A DNA stretch of 64,000 nt from Atopsyche davidsoni (GCA_022113835.1 JAILWY010000007.1:3291001-3355000), one strand, 5' to 3'; shown: positions 35,201 through 47,702, counted from the stretch's first letter. The notes: generated by a model from the sequence alone, not told the origin. Translations and numbers: made by a program.

Positions 35201-38192
35201 TCTTCAGTGGCTTAGCAACTAATGGGTTTTAGATTTTATGATTATAACTATAAGTCTGGACATCTTTAAATCATAAAATAAAAAAAACAGGCTATAACGT
35301 TTAAAAAAAAAAACAACGGTTTAAATATATCTGATTTGCAAAATGACTTTTCACGTGAAATTATTCAAATCAATAGTACGTTAAATGAATTTATAAATCC
35401 TTAATTTATTGTTTAAGCTTTTAACGGGTTTTGATTGTTATATTTCGTTTTATAATCAATCAACCGGCTGGGTTTTTTATTTTTTATTTGATTAAGTATA
35501 AGGAGATTAATCTCAGGCGAGAGTTTAGAAAACAGGACACTTGTATGAATTAATAATTCAACTTCTTGTATGGTAATCTGTTCTGTGTTTACTTACTAGC
35601 GTTGAAAAAATATGGCGCGTGTGACACTTCTAACTGTGCCAACTTCAAATTTATGGCGAAAAGAAAATTTCGGCCACTTTCTTATGTCGTTTGACTATAA
35701 GCGTGTTTATGTATCTTCTTCTTCTCCGAGTGCCTCTCCTCAAGGAAGCCTAGTGACCATTTTTCTGAGCATATGTTTGTCCTTACTAATTCGGCTGTAC
35801 TCCCGACCTAAAGCCTTTTTTTTTCTTTGATTTTTCTTTGACAATTAGCTGCAGTAGGCTTTATTTTATTATTTACAAATATATCGCTAAAATATAATAA
35901 CAAATAAATTTTAACATCGTCAGGTGTTTCTTTGCGCATTTTGTGCAAGACTCTCTCACTTGTGACGTGTTCAATCCAGGGTGTTCTCAACTCCATAAAG
36001 AAGAATTAATACATCTTTGGTGAATCTCCAAGCAAGTGAAATTTGTTCCTAATAGCAACTTAATACTATAATAAATATAGCTTTAAAAAAAATTGATTCT
36101 AGCATATATATGTGTTAAAAAATATATTAAATTTTTCCGATTCAATATAATTTTATTCGCCAAGTATTTCAATAATAATAAAATACTTGCATATACAAAT
36201 GATTTCATTAATTAGAAATAATAACAGTTTGCGAAATAATATACATTTTAGTTTAAATAAATATTTAATATTTGGGATTTGCAATATTTCTAGTACATAT
36301 TTATAAATTTGTGGATTGATTTGCGTACTATTTCTATGTGTTTTTTTTTTTACTATTAACCATATCGCAGAATTATAAGATAGTGATTGATCGCTTCGAC
36401 CGTTTCGGCGAATTTATCGAGCGAAATGGGAGAGGTTTTTTGAAAGATTTCTTATCAATTTTGTTCAGATTTTTTCTAAGAAAGCTTGTCCATTTATTGA
36501 CACACTTGAATTTTATTTTTGTGATAGCCACTATGTTTAATACAAAATACAAAAAATATATTTTTACAGTGTATATTCATACACTGTACAGTGGATTCCA
36601 AATCAATAGATTCATACAGAGATATGCTAGTATTATTATTATATTCTCTGGTAGTTTGTTTGCTGGTCGATAGCCTCGCAGTACTACGCTTCTGATATAA
36701 TTTGGTATTTTGTTTTTGTGTAGAGAATATCGCTCAACTACGAGTATATATTTAATAAAAACCAGTTCTCTTGGTACAGTTGCCTTACCAGGATACTCAG
36801 AGCGGAGAACTTGCAAAAAATCCATGTTACCTTTTTTTTGCTATCTACGTCATTCCTTATTTTAATTATTGTTTCGGGAATCAATTTAAGCCAAAAAACC
36901 TTTGATATAGAAGTTTATGTATTTAAAAAAAAGCACTGCTATGTTGCACAAAATTAATAAACAGTTCATTCGATCAACTAATAGTACGAGGATAGCTCGG
37001 AGACAATAAAAGAGTACAGTGGAAAAGCAAATAACACCACTATCATATATTCCAGACAACTCGGTTAAATATTTTTAAATTATTTTACGGAGACACGTCC
37101 AGAGGTTTTGTATTTAACTGAAATAATCTTTAACATTTTGATCAGTTGCTAAAAGTTTTAAATGTTTAATACAATGTTTGTTATCTTGTACAAAAAATCC
37201 TTACAACTTTGTATTAGTAATATTTTTAGATTGCTTCTAATAAAATATTACCTTATTGTGTTTTTGAAAATTGTAAATTATCCGTTACTAATTTCCGCTG
37301 GTATTTTCATACGTATGTTGTTTTATTATTACGAATCAAGGTCACAACAAAGTACATTCGCATTTAAGTACCTGTTGTGATTTTAACTCTCAGCAGAAAA
37401 AAATAAACCTCATACCTTATCGCTATATAAAATATATACGAAACATTGAACCGAGATGTGATTTTTTATATAAATTACGAGTTTTTGTGGTTAAACAAAT
37501 CGCTACCGGAAATTATAGCATTATCATCAAAACATCGAAGTTTATTCCACTCGTGACCTTGTAAGTAACATAGATGTAAAAAAAACCCCGAAGAGTAACA
37601 CTCAAAAACATCTTAGTTAATTGACCTAATTTCTATGGCGTTTTTTGCAAACTTAAGTTCGAGAAATAATAAAAAAATGGCGCACAGACAGTAACGAGTA
37701 TTCAGCATAACAACTTTTTTAATCTCAATACTTTGGAAATGAAAAGATTCGCAGAACTGGTAAAAGTTGTAGTATTACTATTGCAGCTATACGCGTTCTC
37801 GAAGTTTCTATCGATGCTTCTTCTTAGAAGCATGGTAAATCCGAGATGTTGTATTTTCATCACACCATCGATCTACTGAAGTTTCCATGGAACTGCTAAC
37901 AATACACACACGCACAAATCAATATGAAATATCTACTGGGTATGAATGGAAGTTTCTTAGAGCGATCATTTGGCGTTATTCGAGTTGGTTTAATTTAACA
38001 TTCATCAACATAAAATTCTGAATTAATTGTATATTTTTTTCGTTAATATTGCTCAGAGTAACTTTGTGTACACTTAGCATATAGTTTACAAAAAAATGTG
38101 TAGCAAATCTTCAAATTTAAGTGTCTCTAGTAAAAAGAACAACCTCACTAGCATGAATCGTCTTAGTACGCAGCAATTTTTATTTGAGCATG
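32211..38192. other. Repeat-rich intergenic stretch
   Basis: It holds interspersed repeat copy 2 (about 32450-32995), into which a roughly 300-base piece is inserted. Part of that piece (32657-32735) resembles the body of the tRNA-derived repeat at 42575. A GC-richer patch at 33400-33660 has a 101-codon minus-strand open frame I do not recognise. A short LINE-like remnant lies near 35930. Nothing else is supported. Confidence 0.4.
35925..35996 (-). pseudogene. Short non-LTR retrotransposon remnant
   Basis: LRTPWIEHVTSERVLHKM resembles the segment after the reverse transcriptase in RTE- or CR1-like elements (LRIPWT-H-TNE-VL-RM). Only this stretch is recognisable. Confidence 0.4.
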
Positions 38193-38196
38193 TTAA

Positions 38197-39205
38197 CCCT
38201 TTCCACTCCAAGCATTTTTTTGTATGTTTCCACCAGCTCCCGTACAAAATTTGATATTAAGTAAGTAAACATAATTATTTTTTTTTTTATTAAATAAAAC
38301 GATTTTATTAACTAATTATTTTTTATTCTTATTTCTAATATAGTGTACAATATAGTTATCCTTGAAATCAATTTTTAAAATTAATTTGAGTATGATATTT
38401 TTCGAAACATATTCCAGGATGGAGTGATGGTTTTGCCTCGCATGTTTTACAATAATACGAGGTTTCTTTTCTTCCACCTTTAATTTTTCTATTGGAACAC
38501 ACGGCACAATCTTTGTGCTTGCCATCTGAGTGCAAATATATAAAATGTGACGTCCCATCTAATCGTTGCTCTGTGTCAGCTGCGGACGAAATTTTACGAG
38601 ATGAAATCGGAGCTCTAAAGTCTCCGATCAGCGCCATCAATAATTTTTGCCTGTAATGTTTATGACTCAGCGGTTTATTTCCATTTTTTATTGCACCTTT
38701 GTTATATAATATAAATGAATTTATAATAGAGACTTCCAGTCCCCAAAAAAAAAATGTTTTCTCCACCATCTGAGAGTCTTTCTTATAAAACAGTACGACG
38801 AAGCATAAATTTATTGTAATTTACAATAACCGTCGGTTTTTTCACTTCTATCAGTAAGTTCTGTTTGGGTTTATAACTGGGAATATTTCTTCGTTTTCCC
38901 CTTGCAGGTTTTCTTTGCACGAAAGCAACTGTTTTGTTTTGTCGCCGCCCGCTAGCCATCCTGGAACACACCATTTTTTGTTCACGTCAGGTAGTAATAC
39001 GAAGGGTCCCAACGTTCTAAAATGCTTACACAGTTTGTCAAATAGTATGTATTTCGTATATGTTTCAACAGAAAATAAAAAAAAAAATTGCCTTAAAAAA
39101 AATCAAACCACAATCAATTTCAGGTCCAATGTCGAGTGACACTCGACATTGGAGTTGGTGGAAACCTGCAATGTCGAGTGACACTCGACATTGGAGTGGA
39201 AAGGG
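38197..39205. mobile_element. Internally deleted piggyBac element
   Basis: Terminal inverted repeats CCCTTTCCACTCCAA (left) and its complement TTGGAGTGGAAAGGG (right) are flanked by TTAA at 38193-38196 and 39206-39209. A subterminal motif near the left end (GTTTCCACCAGCTCC) is complementary to one near the right end. Two copies of a perfect palindrome, TGTCGAGTGACACTCGACA, lie at the right end. About 1.0 kb remains, against roughly 2.4 kb for an intact element. Confidence 0.88.
38368..38974 (-). pseudogene. piggyBac transposase, C-terminal remnant
   Basis: Two open pieces in different frames join near 38770. The upstream piece includes KKPTVIVNYNKFM, matching the piggyBac P-V--YN--MGGVD region but without GGVD. 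The downstream piece includes EKTFFFWGLEVSIINSFILY, a HYRQKLL segment and a cysteine-rich tail (CAVCSNRKIKG, YYCKTCEAKPSLHPGICFEK), the usual C-terminal zinc-binding domain. The catalytic DDD core is missing. Confidence 0.85.
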
Positions 39206-42200
39206 TTAACTAATATTTGGCTGAAAATTCAAATTAAAAAGGATAAGCTATTAAATAAATATTGTATAAAAAATATCTATGAGTTTCAATGATTGAATCA
39301 GGCATTGCAGTCATGTGCAGGGATTTTCATTTCCCGACGAAGATTCCAGCATGAGAATATAAATGATGGATCCCAGTGAGTTTAACATCAATGTATAGAT
39401 TAGTAAACTCATGTAAATTTAGGTGCTAATTGCTCAAAGTATTTTATTTTTATCTTGATCAATGTTTCCACCTTTCTTTGTGGAAAATACATGTGTGTAT
39501 TGTGAGTGGTAACTTCGTACGTGAAAGTAGTTAGACATTTGTAGTATTTACTCAAATGATAAGCATTCTTTTGGTGACTCGTCGCTTGCTCATGTATCAA
39601 CAAAATTAACTTGGAAAGTATGCAACCGGTTTAAATATTTGCATTTGTGAAAAAAAACACCATTAAAAATGAACTAATCATACAAACAAGTAACTATAAC
39701 TATTAAAATACAATGTACGTCTTGTTCAAAAACTTTTAATGTAAGACCAACGCATAAAAAGTTTAATTGAAATTACATATAATTTGTTTTTATTTTTATA
39801 AACGTGAGTTAAAAAAACTTGCTGTGCGTAAGTTGAATACTAAATGCTAAATATTTATAGTGGATGAAAAGAACTTATGATGTTCTCTGGTATATGTATA
39901 AAATTTTTAATAAATACTAAAACAATTTCGGGTTGATTTTCAATGTTTTATTTAAGGCTGTTAAAATTTTAACCTTCGTCAAAGATTTTATCGGCTCGTG
40001 TTGCCATACATTACATTATTCCTGCGAATGCAACACTCAAATATAAATAAAATAAAACCTTCAAAAACCCATAAAAGCGACTGCGTCTCCTCGGTGATAA
40101 ATAACCCCTTAACCACCCTGCTTATATTGCAGACTCAGAGCTCTGCAAAACTCTATTTATCATTATTTTTTATTATTATTTTTTTAATTCTTTACCATTA
40201 GGAGACATCAAAACTCAAGGAGCCTGAAATTACTGACCATCTTTGAGCATTGCCGGAAGTCGTAATAACAAATTGACATATGTATCCTATATAAAAAAAA
40301 ATAAAAGGAAGTCTCTTTGCTTATAGGTTTTGGCTACAATTTTCAATCAATAAATACTTCAAGCAGCTCAAAACCCATGAAAAAAATTCAGCTCGAGAGC
40401 CTCTCTTCTTAAATTTCAATACAATAAACAATCAAAGAATATTTTATTGATAAGCTACTTTGCTAATATGCTTACGAGTCTTAAATACACCCTGTATGTG
40501 AATATTTCTGCTTTAAAGGCTATTGACATGGCTGTCTGCGATCTTTTTAAAAGCGATAAGTGTACTAAGTGAGGCTTGAACTTCTTTTAAACAGAATTTA
40601 TGGTTATTCTCATACTGAGTATTGTATTGAAAAAGCAACAGTGTTGTAAGTTAATACACAAACAGTAATTTCAGGAAAAAATGTATCATAAGAATGAGAA
40701 AATGATAAAGGATGTTTTTCAAATAGATACGCTGTTAATCACGTTTCAATGAGTCAATGTTTAAAATTTCCTTCAGGTTTAAAATATTAGTTTGTATTTG
40801 GGCAGAGCCGGCAGAAGATAAATAAAAATACACGCCTCAAGCTGAAAAATAATACCCCTTGTATTTTCAGGTGTCAACCGTGAAACATGGCACTTAATGC
40901 TACCTTCCAGCGAGCGACCATATTGATTAATGTTGCTAGTCTTTTTTTACACATTTCCTATTTCATGTTAAAACGTCACCCCACAAAATTATATACGTGG
41001 CGTTTTATTTGACCACTTGGGTGAATAAAATCAAACAATAGGGACAGACAAGACAATAGACACGTTTAATTATTAGACCTGAATAAATTTTGGAATTAAG
41101 CATATTTTCAATATAACTAAAAATAAAACGAGGTGTATATATATATACACTTATATGTATGTGTGTGTGTACCCTATATTAGAATCTTCAATATTACATA
41201 TAAATAAAATTTTGCTATCAGTAAAAAAAAAAGATGAAGTGAACGATAAATCATGTTGATAAAATTATTTATTTGATCTTACAGTAGCGTATTAATAATA
41301 AAATATCGTATCTTTGATGTGATTTATAATTTAATTGATTTTGTACAACCAATACTAAATTGATAAAAAATACAAAAAAAAATCAAGGTATACATCAGGA
41401 TAAGATTAAAAGGAAAAAAAAGATAAAAGATATCTACATATGCTAAAACGGGAATACATTATTTTATATATTTTAAAGGGTGAAAGTTTTTCCCCTTATA
41501 ACGCAATGCCTAGAAATTTTATTAAAATAAAGAATCGATAAATAAAAACATTATAATACAATTTCTTAATTTAATAAAGCAATAATTTAAAAAATCCATA
41601 GTAATTTTTTTTAGAAAAATAATTCTCAGGGAATTAATACAATTCAAGTTATTTCATTGTTGTACTATATATTTCGACTATTCACAAAAATGGACAAAAA
41701 GTATTTTGTCAAACCACTTTTATATTAAAAAGTTTATAATAATATTTATTATTGATTCTTGTAATTATTTTTAGATGCTTACTTTACGGCTTATTTGATT
41801 ATTGCTTTACGGCTTACTTTGAAGTGCCTTCAGATCCAAGGTTATTTTTCGAATACGTAGAAATAATTCTCAGATAGTTTCGAGATACTATGCTGAATTC
41901 GTTTCGAGTAAATTTCGAGAAAAACTATTCATTAAATACTTAGATATGATTTAAAATATTTGTTCAAGAATTTGACACGATGTTATTCATAAAAAAAATC
42001 GTAGAGATGTGTAATTTTTTTTACTGCTGTTGGTGGGTTTTGCAAGTGTTAATTGAAGAGTAAAAGCTCATCGCTGAGGATGAGCTTTGGACGAGCTTCG
42101 GTGAAGCTTCCAGCCTGAGTCGACAGCTCCCGACGGGTGGTCGAGGAGTTGGCTGGCTGCTTTCATGGTTCAAGTCCAAGGCTGCTCCGCCGCTGAGACG

Positions 42201-42498
42201 TGACCCACACCCGGACCGGTTTCCATCCGACCACAGCCTCCAGGGTTGGACTCGGGACCAATAGCCCCCGACAAACCTTCCACTTTAGACAAGCTTTACA
42301 TATCACTATTCCGAGACTGATGTGGATTTTTTTAAACTGTCTTATTATCAGTCTGTCTATTTTTTGGATTGAACGTCAATCAGATGCGTATGTATTACCC
42401 ATTACCGGTATATTATATTATTATTATAAATATTGGTTGGCCTGGGCACATTGGTTCTTATGTAGAGTGTGATTGTTGAAAATTCTCGATTAATGGAT

Positions 42499-42660
42499 GT
42501 GATTCGTTAGTACAAGGGTTAGTACACTGGCCATGTAAGCCCAGGGACGTGGGTTCAAATCCCACACAAATCACGATGATATTTTTCTGAGTTTCTTTAA
42601 TCATCTTCTATGTGTGAACTAATGTGCCTAATCATATTAGTAATAGTCATCATCGTCCAG
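42499..42660 (+). repeat. tRNA-derived SINE-like repeat
   Basis: The head (42499-42574) has a near-perfect acceptor pair (GTGATTC / AAATCAC), a D-arm-like segment, an anticodon-like loop CATGTAA and a B box (GGTTCAAATCC). The base before the TGT anticodon is A instead of U33 and the anticodon stem is imperfect, so it is not a working tRNA; a threonine tRNA ancestor is a guess. The following body (GATGATATTTTTCTGAGTTTC) resembles 32665-32735. Confidence 0.6.
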
Positions 42661-43725
42661 TATTCAACAGACTATTCATAGCAACCCGCTTTTTATATAT
42701 AACTAAATAAATATTTTAAACCGCTGCAAGTAATAAATCAACAAAACTCTTTTGGAAACAAGAATGGAAATCTAAAATATATTTACTAAAGATTTTTCAA
42801 CAGAGACCTATTCTTCTTCATATACTCATACTGAACCGGATAAGACAGACCTATTAACAGGCTTTAAATAAAATGTTTTTTTTTTGCCATGGTAAAGATT
42901 CACATCATGAAGAAAGCATTGAGGCTATAGAGTTTTAAATAAATTTAATTTAAGTAGTAATTACACACTATATATATGTGTGTATTTTTTATAACTATCA
43001 CCAGTTCGTCCCTTAGTTCCTTTTAAGCCACGAAATCGTATTGAACTCTTGCGCGAGGTCGAAGAAATTTATTAACTCCAGAGAAGAGTGGACAGAAGAT
43101 CTCTGTCGTCGGGAGCCAGGGACGTCCGTGGTGAGGTCGCTCCGCCTTGAAGACGGTACAAAAAAATCGCATCGCAACGAGACGCGCCAACGGTATCCGC
43201 TTTTGTTCGGAAATCATAATATGCTGGTAGGCCATTTTTAGCAGAGGCCACTCGTGGTGACGAAGGTGGTAATCAACATAAAGCTATTTATTTTAACATT
43301 TGAAACATGTGTTTTAACTTTATTGCATTGCGCAGTGACTAAAAGTTTTTGAGGAAAAAAAACCTTACCGAAAATAAAAAACCTAGAATTTAAAATTTGC
43401 TGCGAATAGCCCACCTTATGATTAAAAATATTTTTTTTTTAAATTGTGTTAATTTCATGTTTATATAATAGCTACAGAATAAGCCGTAAGAAGTGGTGAT
43501 TATGCTTTTAATTAAATATTACAGAATTGATAATTTGCCTATTATTTAGCAATATATTGTTAAATCACGTGTGAGTGTGCAATTAACTAAAAAAATACTT
43601 AAATATTCACATTTGTTGTAAGTTCATGATTAGTTTCCACTGGAGTAATGCCCTTGGGCCCTAGACCTACCTACATACATAATTATTATTTACCTGTATA
43701 TGCTACAGTTAATTTATTTTCTCAG

Positions 43726-43762
43726 CTGACGATTACCGGAGACTCTAGCTGAAACCGGTCGT
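43726..43762 (+). ncRNA. Weak hammerhead-like motif
   Basis: CTGACGA and GAAACCGGTC flank an 18-base segment that does not form a convincing stem II. It is probably a decayed relative of the motif at 29433-29472. Confidence 0.25.
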
Positions 43763-44272
43763 TAACAGCTCAAAGCACACGTGAAGCTTTTAAAATATAT
43801 ATATATTCACAATAATTACCCTACTTTATTCTTTAATACTTGTGATTAAATAGCTAAATCTATGTATACTCAAATCCTTTGTATATTGATTATAATCATT
43901 ACTTTTTATATTTTTATATATTAGTGTGTACAACTTTAATTTTTGTTGTTGATACATTCAATATCCATAGCAATTGCTATCGACCTAATTAAAAATGCTA
44001 TTACCATTTGTATTCACTTGTTACCATCATCGATAATTTGAAGAATTATAATAAAAGTAAATTTGAATAAGTCTTTTAATTATATGTAATATAATGAAGC
44101 TTTATTCAAATAATTTTCACATTTAATAAAATTTCCAAATTATGACAATTTTTCGCTTTTTTGAAAAGATAAAAATAAATTTTATTAAAGTGACTTTAGA
44201 GTATCACGACGCGCCGCCACTGCGCTTTAAAATCACGAGGATGGTCCGTTATATGGACATTTAGAAGAGGTG

Positions 44273-44307
44273 TATAAATTCGAGTCCATAATAATCATTA
44301 CCTCAGT
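44273..44307 (+). promoter_or_regulatory. TATA box and initiator of the secreted-protein gene
   Basis: TATAAATT (44273-44280) is followed 30 bases later by TCAGT (44303-44307), a textbook arthropod spacing. This places the start about 35 bases before the ATG at 44339 and excludes translation from further upstream. Confidence 0.8.
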
Positions 44308-44338
44308 ATTCTCCTGTGCCTCAGTGGAACAGCACGCG

Positions 44339-46345
44339 ATGAAGCTGCTCCAAGTTGTTTTGTTCATCGCCCTCGCGCACTGCGCCCTGTCTGCGAACCT
44401 TCACAGGGTCAGCAGGGAGGAGCACAAGTCCTTCACGTCAGAGCTGGACGAAGGGTTCCACGTCACCCTTCCTAAAGCAAAACACGAGGCCCACGACGAT
44501 GATCCAGCTGACGACAACGTGCCAGAGAAGAAACCTGCAGTTCCTCAATTGCACTCGCTCATCAGACCAGCTGCGGAGACTCACGTTCCTGTTGCCGTTG
44601 TAGAAGAGCCTGCTCATGTTGTTGTCAAAAAAGTACCCGAAGACGAAGTGAAAAACAAAAATGAAAAGAAAGAGCCCGAAGATGACAAGAAAGACAGTGA
44701 CAAGAAGGAAATAATCAAGGAGATAGGAAAAGATATCGTAAAAGATGTTGTCAAGGACATCGTCAAAGACGTAATTAAAGCCGTTGTCAGCGACTTGCCA
44801 GTTGAAAAAAAGCCCGATGTTAAAGATGAGAAAAAGGAAGAACCGCAAAAAGTGAAGCCGGCTGAAAATGACGAAAAGAAAGACGTAGAAGCTGACAAGA
44901 AACCTATAGAGAAGACTGAGTCTGTCAAAGAAAATGACAAAAAAGAGGATCCCAAAGGTGTGGAAGCTGACAAAAAACCTGAAGTTCACAAAGAAAGTGA
45001 AAATAAAGATGAGAAGAAACCAGAAGTAAAAGATGAACCGGAGAAAGACAAAAAAAAGGAAAATGCTAAGATTGTGCCTGTCGATAAGGAAGTGAAAAAA
45101 GATTGTGATAAAGATGTGAAAGATGACGCGGAGGAAAAGAAGCCTGATAATAAAGACGACCCCAAAGTAGAGCATGACAACGAAAAGAAAGAAGAAAACA
45201 AAGAATCTGATAAAGAAACCGTCGGTTTGAAACCAGAACACAAGGAAGATATTCCCAAAAAAGATAACGAGAAAAAACCAGAAGACATTAAAAAAGAAGA
45301 GCAGAATGATGAATCTAAAGAAGACTCTGAGAAGTCAGTTCTTTCTAGACACGACAATGAAGTCAATCCATTACGTCAAGAATCATCGACCCAGGCGCCA
45401 AATATTTTCGCATCCATCCAACAGGGGCTCCAAAACTTTGGTTCAACCATCGTTTCTTTAATCAGGCCGAACCAAGACAACACGTCCAGCTCTCCGCCCA
45501 ACCTCCTTCAAAATATCCAGATGACCATTCAAAATATCGTTCGACCAAACTCAACCAACCCTGGAATCATCTCCCAGGCGATTCAAAACTTCCAGCAGGG
45601 AATCCAGCAGGGACTCGCAGACCTATCTCAGAATTTCCAGAACATTATCAACCCGCAGAACGCAAACAACACATCTCCTGGAATTTTACAACAAGGAATC
45701 CAGACCGTGCAGTCGGGCGTCCAGAACGGCATCCAGAACTTGAACACGACCATCCAGTCAGTCATCAATCCATCGCCAGACAGGCCAGGCTTCATCCAGA
45801 ACTTACAGCAAGGCGTGCAAAATATCACCAGCGGCCTTCAAAATATCATTCGCCCCTCGAGCGATGATCCCGAAGACCAGCGTCCCGGCGTTGTGGCGCA
45901 GACCATCCAGAACTTGCAGCTGGGACTTCAGGAAGGAGTCCAAAATTTGAACAACACAATTCAAAACATCGTCAACCCACCGCCAATTCAATCCACCGAG
46001 GAGAGACCCACTTTGATCAGCCAGGGGCTGCAAACCATCCAGAACCTCTTGAACGTGAACGGATCCTCCGGAACGAGGGCGCAGTACGAGGAGCAGTTCA
46101 GACAGGAGCTTCTGCACCTGAACCAGACCCTGCAGGAAGGCATCAAGAACATCACGGAGCACATCGGTTCCCTGACACCGCAGCAGCAAGCCGATATTTC
46201 AACCTTGACGACTCCCATCGCGACGGAGGCTTCCGCAGAAAAACCCGCTCCGCAAAAAACTGAAGAAGTTTTGGGTCACGCCAATAAAAATTCCGTCGAA
46301 GCTGTCTTAGATAACAAAACCACGAAAGTCGCAATTAACTCCTAA
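44339..46345 (+). CDS. Secreted Lys/Glu-rich protein with amphipathic IQN repeats
   Basis: Single exon, 668 residues. The start is the first ATG after the TATA/initiator pair. Residues 1-~19 (MKLLQVVLFIALAHCALSA) form a clear signal peptide. Residues ~90-350 are dominated by Lys, Glu and Asp (KKEPEDDKKDSDKKEI type), with a helical patch (EIGKDIVKDVVKDIVKDV). Residues ~375-590 hold about six imperfect repeats of 22-38 residues with a core like IQNLNTTIQSVINP, ending in Pro/Gly and carrying N-x-S/T sites; each would form an amphipathic helix. I do not recognise the family. A haemolymph, cuticle, gut-lining or silk-associated role is conceivable. GC content is well above the flanks, as for a highly expressed gene. 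Confidence 0.85.
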   Translation: MKLLQVVLFIALAHCALSANLHRVSREEHKSFTSELDEGFHVTLPKAKHEAHDDDPADDNVPEKKPAVPQLHSLIRPAAETHVPVAVVEEPAHVVVKKVPEDEVKNKNEKKEPEDDKKDSDKKEIIKEIGKDIVKDVVKDIVKDVIKAVVSDLPVEKKPDVKDEKKEEPQKVKPAENDEKKDVEADKKPIEKTESVKENDKKEDPKGVEADKKPEVHKESENKDEKKPEVKDEPEKDKKKENAKIVPVDKEVKKDCDKDVKDDAEEKKPDNKDDPKVEHDNEKKEENKESDKETVGLKPEHKEDIPKKDNEKKPEDIKKEEQNDESKEDSEKSVLSRHDNEVNPLRQESSTQAPNIFASIQQGLQNFGSTIVSLIRPNQDNTSSSPPNLLQNIQMTIQNIVRPNSTNPGIISQAIQNFQQGIQQGLADLSQNFQNIINPQNANNTSPGILQQGIQTVQSGVQNGIQNLNTTIQSVINPSPDRPGFIQNLQQGVQNITSGLQNIIRPSSDDPEDQRPGVVAQTIQNLQLGLQEGVQNLNNTIQNIVNPPPIQSTEERPTLISQGLQTIQNLLNVNGSSGTRAQYEEQFRQELLHLNQTLQEGIKNITEHIGSLTPQQQADISTLTTPIATEASAEKPAPQKTEEVLGHANKNSVEAVLDNKTTKVAINS

Positions 46346-47470
46346 GGCCTATTAAATATATAGCATGTTATAAATCAATGTGATTCGAAGCGAAACCAGT
46401 TTATTAAAATTATACAAGGCAGTGTCCAATTAAAAACTTGATTCTTCAGCCATGAGGTTCGTGGGAAATGTTTCCAGAGACGTTCAACGAGTGAAACTAG
46501 TGCCATCTTTGTGGGGATCACAAATCACGACCTTCTTACTTGTTAATTACTCAAATTAATTTTATAATTCGCTATCACCCCATATACATTTTAAATTATT
46601 TATTATTGCATTTAGTTTAGTAAATGATATTAATGCTGATGTATCAACACTATATTGAATTAATACATTTAAAAAATATTTTTTTCATAATTACTATTTA
46701 CGCTGGAATTGTTATTCCGAGTGTGAAAAAATATGTACTTAATTATTTCAAGTGGAATTCACGAATGAAAATAGAAATTATATTGTAATCTGAAGATCTT
46801 TGATTTGTAAGTTTGTATTGTCTTTTCTATTTTTGTTTCCTATGTAGGATTATTTATTAATAAATAAAAAAAAACAGCGTTTTATATATGTATTAAACTT
46901 TATCATTTAAAACCCGTCCTACTTCCTAAATCAATATTAAAAAATATTTCATGCCACAGAGATTTAATATGCTGTAATTTTGTTTCAATAACTTGAGCTT
47001 GCCAGTAACAATAAAGATTAATTATTTGTTTTTATTTAATGCTAGAAAAACTTTGAATTTTTAGTTTTTTTTCCTCCTTAATTAATATACTTATATTTTT
47101 AATAAAAACCGTAAATGACAATCCAATAAAATTGCATATCAAGACTAAATCCATGAGATTACGTAATAAAAATGTAAAAAATGACGAGAAAAATTTTATT
47201 GCTCTGGTCTCACTGAGGTTAAAAATTATACCTATCAGAAAAAAATAATTGAACATACTATTGTAAACAAAAGTTGTAGAAAAGCGTTATTTATTAAAAA
47301 ATATTTATTTATACACTGGCAATGAAATAAATATTTTATGTATGCTTAATCGAAATTTATTTTTAAAATATAGTAGTAAATATTGCGATGCGATTTTGTT
47401 GATTGCATTTTTTTTTATTAGCCCTTTAATTTTTATATAAAAAAAGTATTTCTGTATTGGCAGCACCGAG
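46346..47470. other. 3' UTR and intergenic
   Basis: AT-rich. AATAAA-like signals near 46855-46865 could end the preceding transcript. No further gene is seen. Confidence 0.45.
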
Positions 47471-47501
47471 GCAAAGTTACCGCCTCTTTATTTTTTGCGC
47501 G

Positions 47502-47512
47502 TGGCCACACTG
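47502..47512 (+). promoter_or_regulatory. Motif-1-like element in a TATA-less GC-rich promoter
   Basis: TGGCCACACTG differs at one core base from the insect Motif 1 consensus (YGGTCACACTR), typical of housekeeping genes. It sits in a GC-rich patch (47465-47580) about 220 bases before the ITPK1 start codon. No TATA box is present. Confidence 0.45.
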
Positions 47513-47684
47513 GAGAGCGACTGTCACAGCTCGGTTGCTGTCAAACAGGTCGCCGCGCGATGTTAGCACGATCGCCTGTGTTTTTCTTTACAAGCCTCTC
47601 GGTGCAAACTCAACAAATGCAGCAGTGTCATAACTATTTGATGATTAAATAATTTTCTTAATTTTTCTTCAGTTACGAGTCGCC

Positions 47685-47702
47685 ATGTTTGTGTTACAGT
47701 GA
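47685..47702 (+). promoter_or_regulatory. Short uORF in the ITPK1 leader
   Basis: A five-codon frame (MFVLQ, stop) in a fair context (CGCCATG) lies 29 bases before the main ATG. A preceding TTTTTCTTCAG at about 47661-47671 may be a splice acceptor, in which case the leader has an upstream non-coding exon. Confidence 0.4.

Larger units (their letters stand above)
39210..44255. other. AT-rich stretch with GC-rich patches and repeats
   Basis: Two GC-rich islands, about 42060-42300 and 43020-43280, contrast sharply with their surroundings. Neither has an open frame I recognise, and both are probably fragments of unidentified transposons. A tRNA-derived repeat lies between them. A short TA/TG microsatellite lies at about 41137-41170. 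Otherwise nothing is supported. Confidence 0.4.

Noticed and set aside
42499..42574. Functional tRNA gene
   Set aside because: U33 is replaced by A and the anticodon stem is imperfect; it continues into a repeat body shared with 32.66 kb, so it is better explained as a SINE.
44270..44338. Upstream extension of the secreted protein to a start at 44270
   Set aside because: The codon is GTG and lies before the TATA box and initiator; starting at 44339 gives a clean signal peptide.
44438..45241. Long antisense open frame (267 codons) opposite the secreted-protein gene
   Set aside because: It is Phe/Leu/Ile-rich text produced by reading Lys/Glu codons backwards; it has no promoter and lies wholly inside a well-supported gene.
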